Shown: positions 63,476 to 64,000 of the stretch, piece by piece
Layout of the letters: each line of letters starts with the position of its first letter
Position numbering within the stretch: the first letter of the stretch is position 1
Source of the DNA: Liolophura sinensis
Lineage: Eukaryota; Mollusca; Polyplacophora; Chitonida; Chitonidae
Assembly: GCF_032854445.1 (NCBI RefSeq)
Contig: NC_088304.1
Span: forward strand, 16,811,704-16,875,703
Reading direction: 5' to 3'
Length of the DNA: 64,000 bases
The notes under the pieces: model-generated
Told to the model about the DNA's origin: nothing
The model's input: only the letters and a program-made list of their open reading frames with translations
The model's database searches: none
Made by a program: the position numbers and the translations under genes

Positions 63476-64000
63476 AGGGCACTACGGGGCAGGATACAGG
63501 GCGATTCACTGACAAGGGCACTATGGGGCAGGATACAGGATGATTCACTGACAAGGTCACTAAGGGGCTGGATACAGGATGATTCACTGACAAGGGCACT
63601 ATGGGGCAGGATACAGGAGTATTCACTGACAAGGGCACTAAGGGGCAGGATACAGGATGATTCACTGACAAGGGCACTACGGGCAGGATACAGGATGACT
63701 CACTGACAAGGGCACTATATGGAGCAGGATACAGGATGATTCAATGACAAGGGCACTATGGGGCAGGATACAGGATGATTCACTGACAAGGGCACTATAT
63801 GGGGCAGGATACAGGATAATTCAATGACAAGGGCACTATGGGGCCGGATACAGGATGATTCACTGACAAGGGCACTACAGGGCAGGATACAGGATGATTC
63901 ACTGACAAGGGCACTATATGGGGCAGGATACAGGATGATTCAATGACAAGGGCACTATGGGGCAGAATACAGGATGATTCACTGACAAGGGCACTATATG
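63476..64000. repeat. 39-bp minisatellite, at least 13 copies, continuing past the window
   Basis: Unit GGGCACTATGGGGCAGGATA, CAGGATGATTCACTGACAA, with an ATATGG insertion variant in alternating copies towards the right. Its 13-residue period creates open frames on both strands that are not genes. Confidence 0.95.

Larger units (their letters stand above)
54318..64000. other. upstream region of the rabphilin gene without recognisable coding sequence
   Basis: About 9.7 kb with no conserved exon on either strand. Contents: a degenerate SINE (55745-55967), a 54-bp array (55985-56205), a 31-bp array (60905-61390), a trinucleotide tract (63345-63378) and a 39-bp array running off the right edge (63476-64000). 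It probably contains the promoter and 5'-untranslated exons or first intron of the rabphilin gene, but no site can be pinned down. Confidence 0.45.

Overview
The window is animal nuclear DNA: multi-exon genes with GT/AG introns, tRNA-derived SINEs with poly(A) or AAAT tails, and many minisatellites. Gene content, SINE type and the abundance of TACATGTA-like words suggest a marine lophotrochozoan, probably a mollusc. The taxon is an inference; sequence alone does not settle it.

Three conserved genes were reconstructed exon by exon, checking splice-site consensus and codon phase. (1) Minus strand, 9196 to about 239 and continuing off the left edge: SUDS3 (SDS3), a subunit of the SIN3-HDAC corepressor. 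Six coding exons are present and the C-terminal part lies outside. (2) Plus strand, about 13288-28412: a DNTTIP1 (TdIF1) homologue, a subunit of the mitotic deacetylase complex MiDAC. Twelve clean exons encode the conserved protein. Their first exon is preceded, in phase, by a GC-rich Pro/Ser-rich exon (11697-13707) whose reading frame is broken in most of its length. A possible first exon starts at 9508, only 311 bp from the SUDS3 start codon. (3) Minus strand, 54317-37923: a complete rabphilin-3A-like gene of 16 coding exons and 637 codons, with an N-terminal helix, an FYVE-like zinc finger, the SGAWFF motif, a Ser/Gly-rich linker, and C2A and C2B domains.

Layout: 1-9.2 kb SUDS3, with a 19-bp array, SINEs and a long inverted repeat in introns; 9.2-9.5 kb putative shared promoter; 9.5-28.4 kb DNTTIP1-like gene, with at least seven tandem arrays in introns; 28.4-37.9 kb convergent intergenic or 3'-UTR sequence with SINEs; 37.9-54.3 kb rabphilin gene, with a 51-bp, a 24-bp and a 60-bp array, two SINE types and a long TA microsatellite in introns; 54.3-64 kb upstream DNA without recognisable coding sequence, with 54-bp, 31-bp and 39-bp arrays.

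SUDS3 and DNTTIP1 act in two different HDAC1/2 complexes and sit head to head here. The rabphilin gene (Rab3/27 effector of regulated secretion) converges on DNTTIP1 and has no evident functional link to it. Most long open frames are read-through of tandem arrays and are not genes. I see no prokaryotic, viral or CRISPR feature. The most unusual findings are the two-corepressor gene pair, the frame-broken exon, and a decaying array made of copies of one DNTTIP1 exon end with its splice donor.
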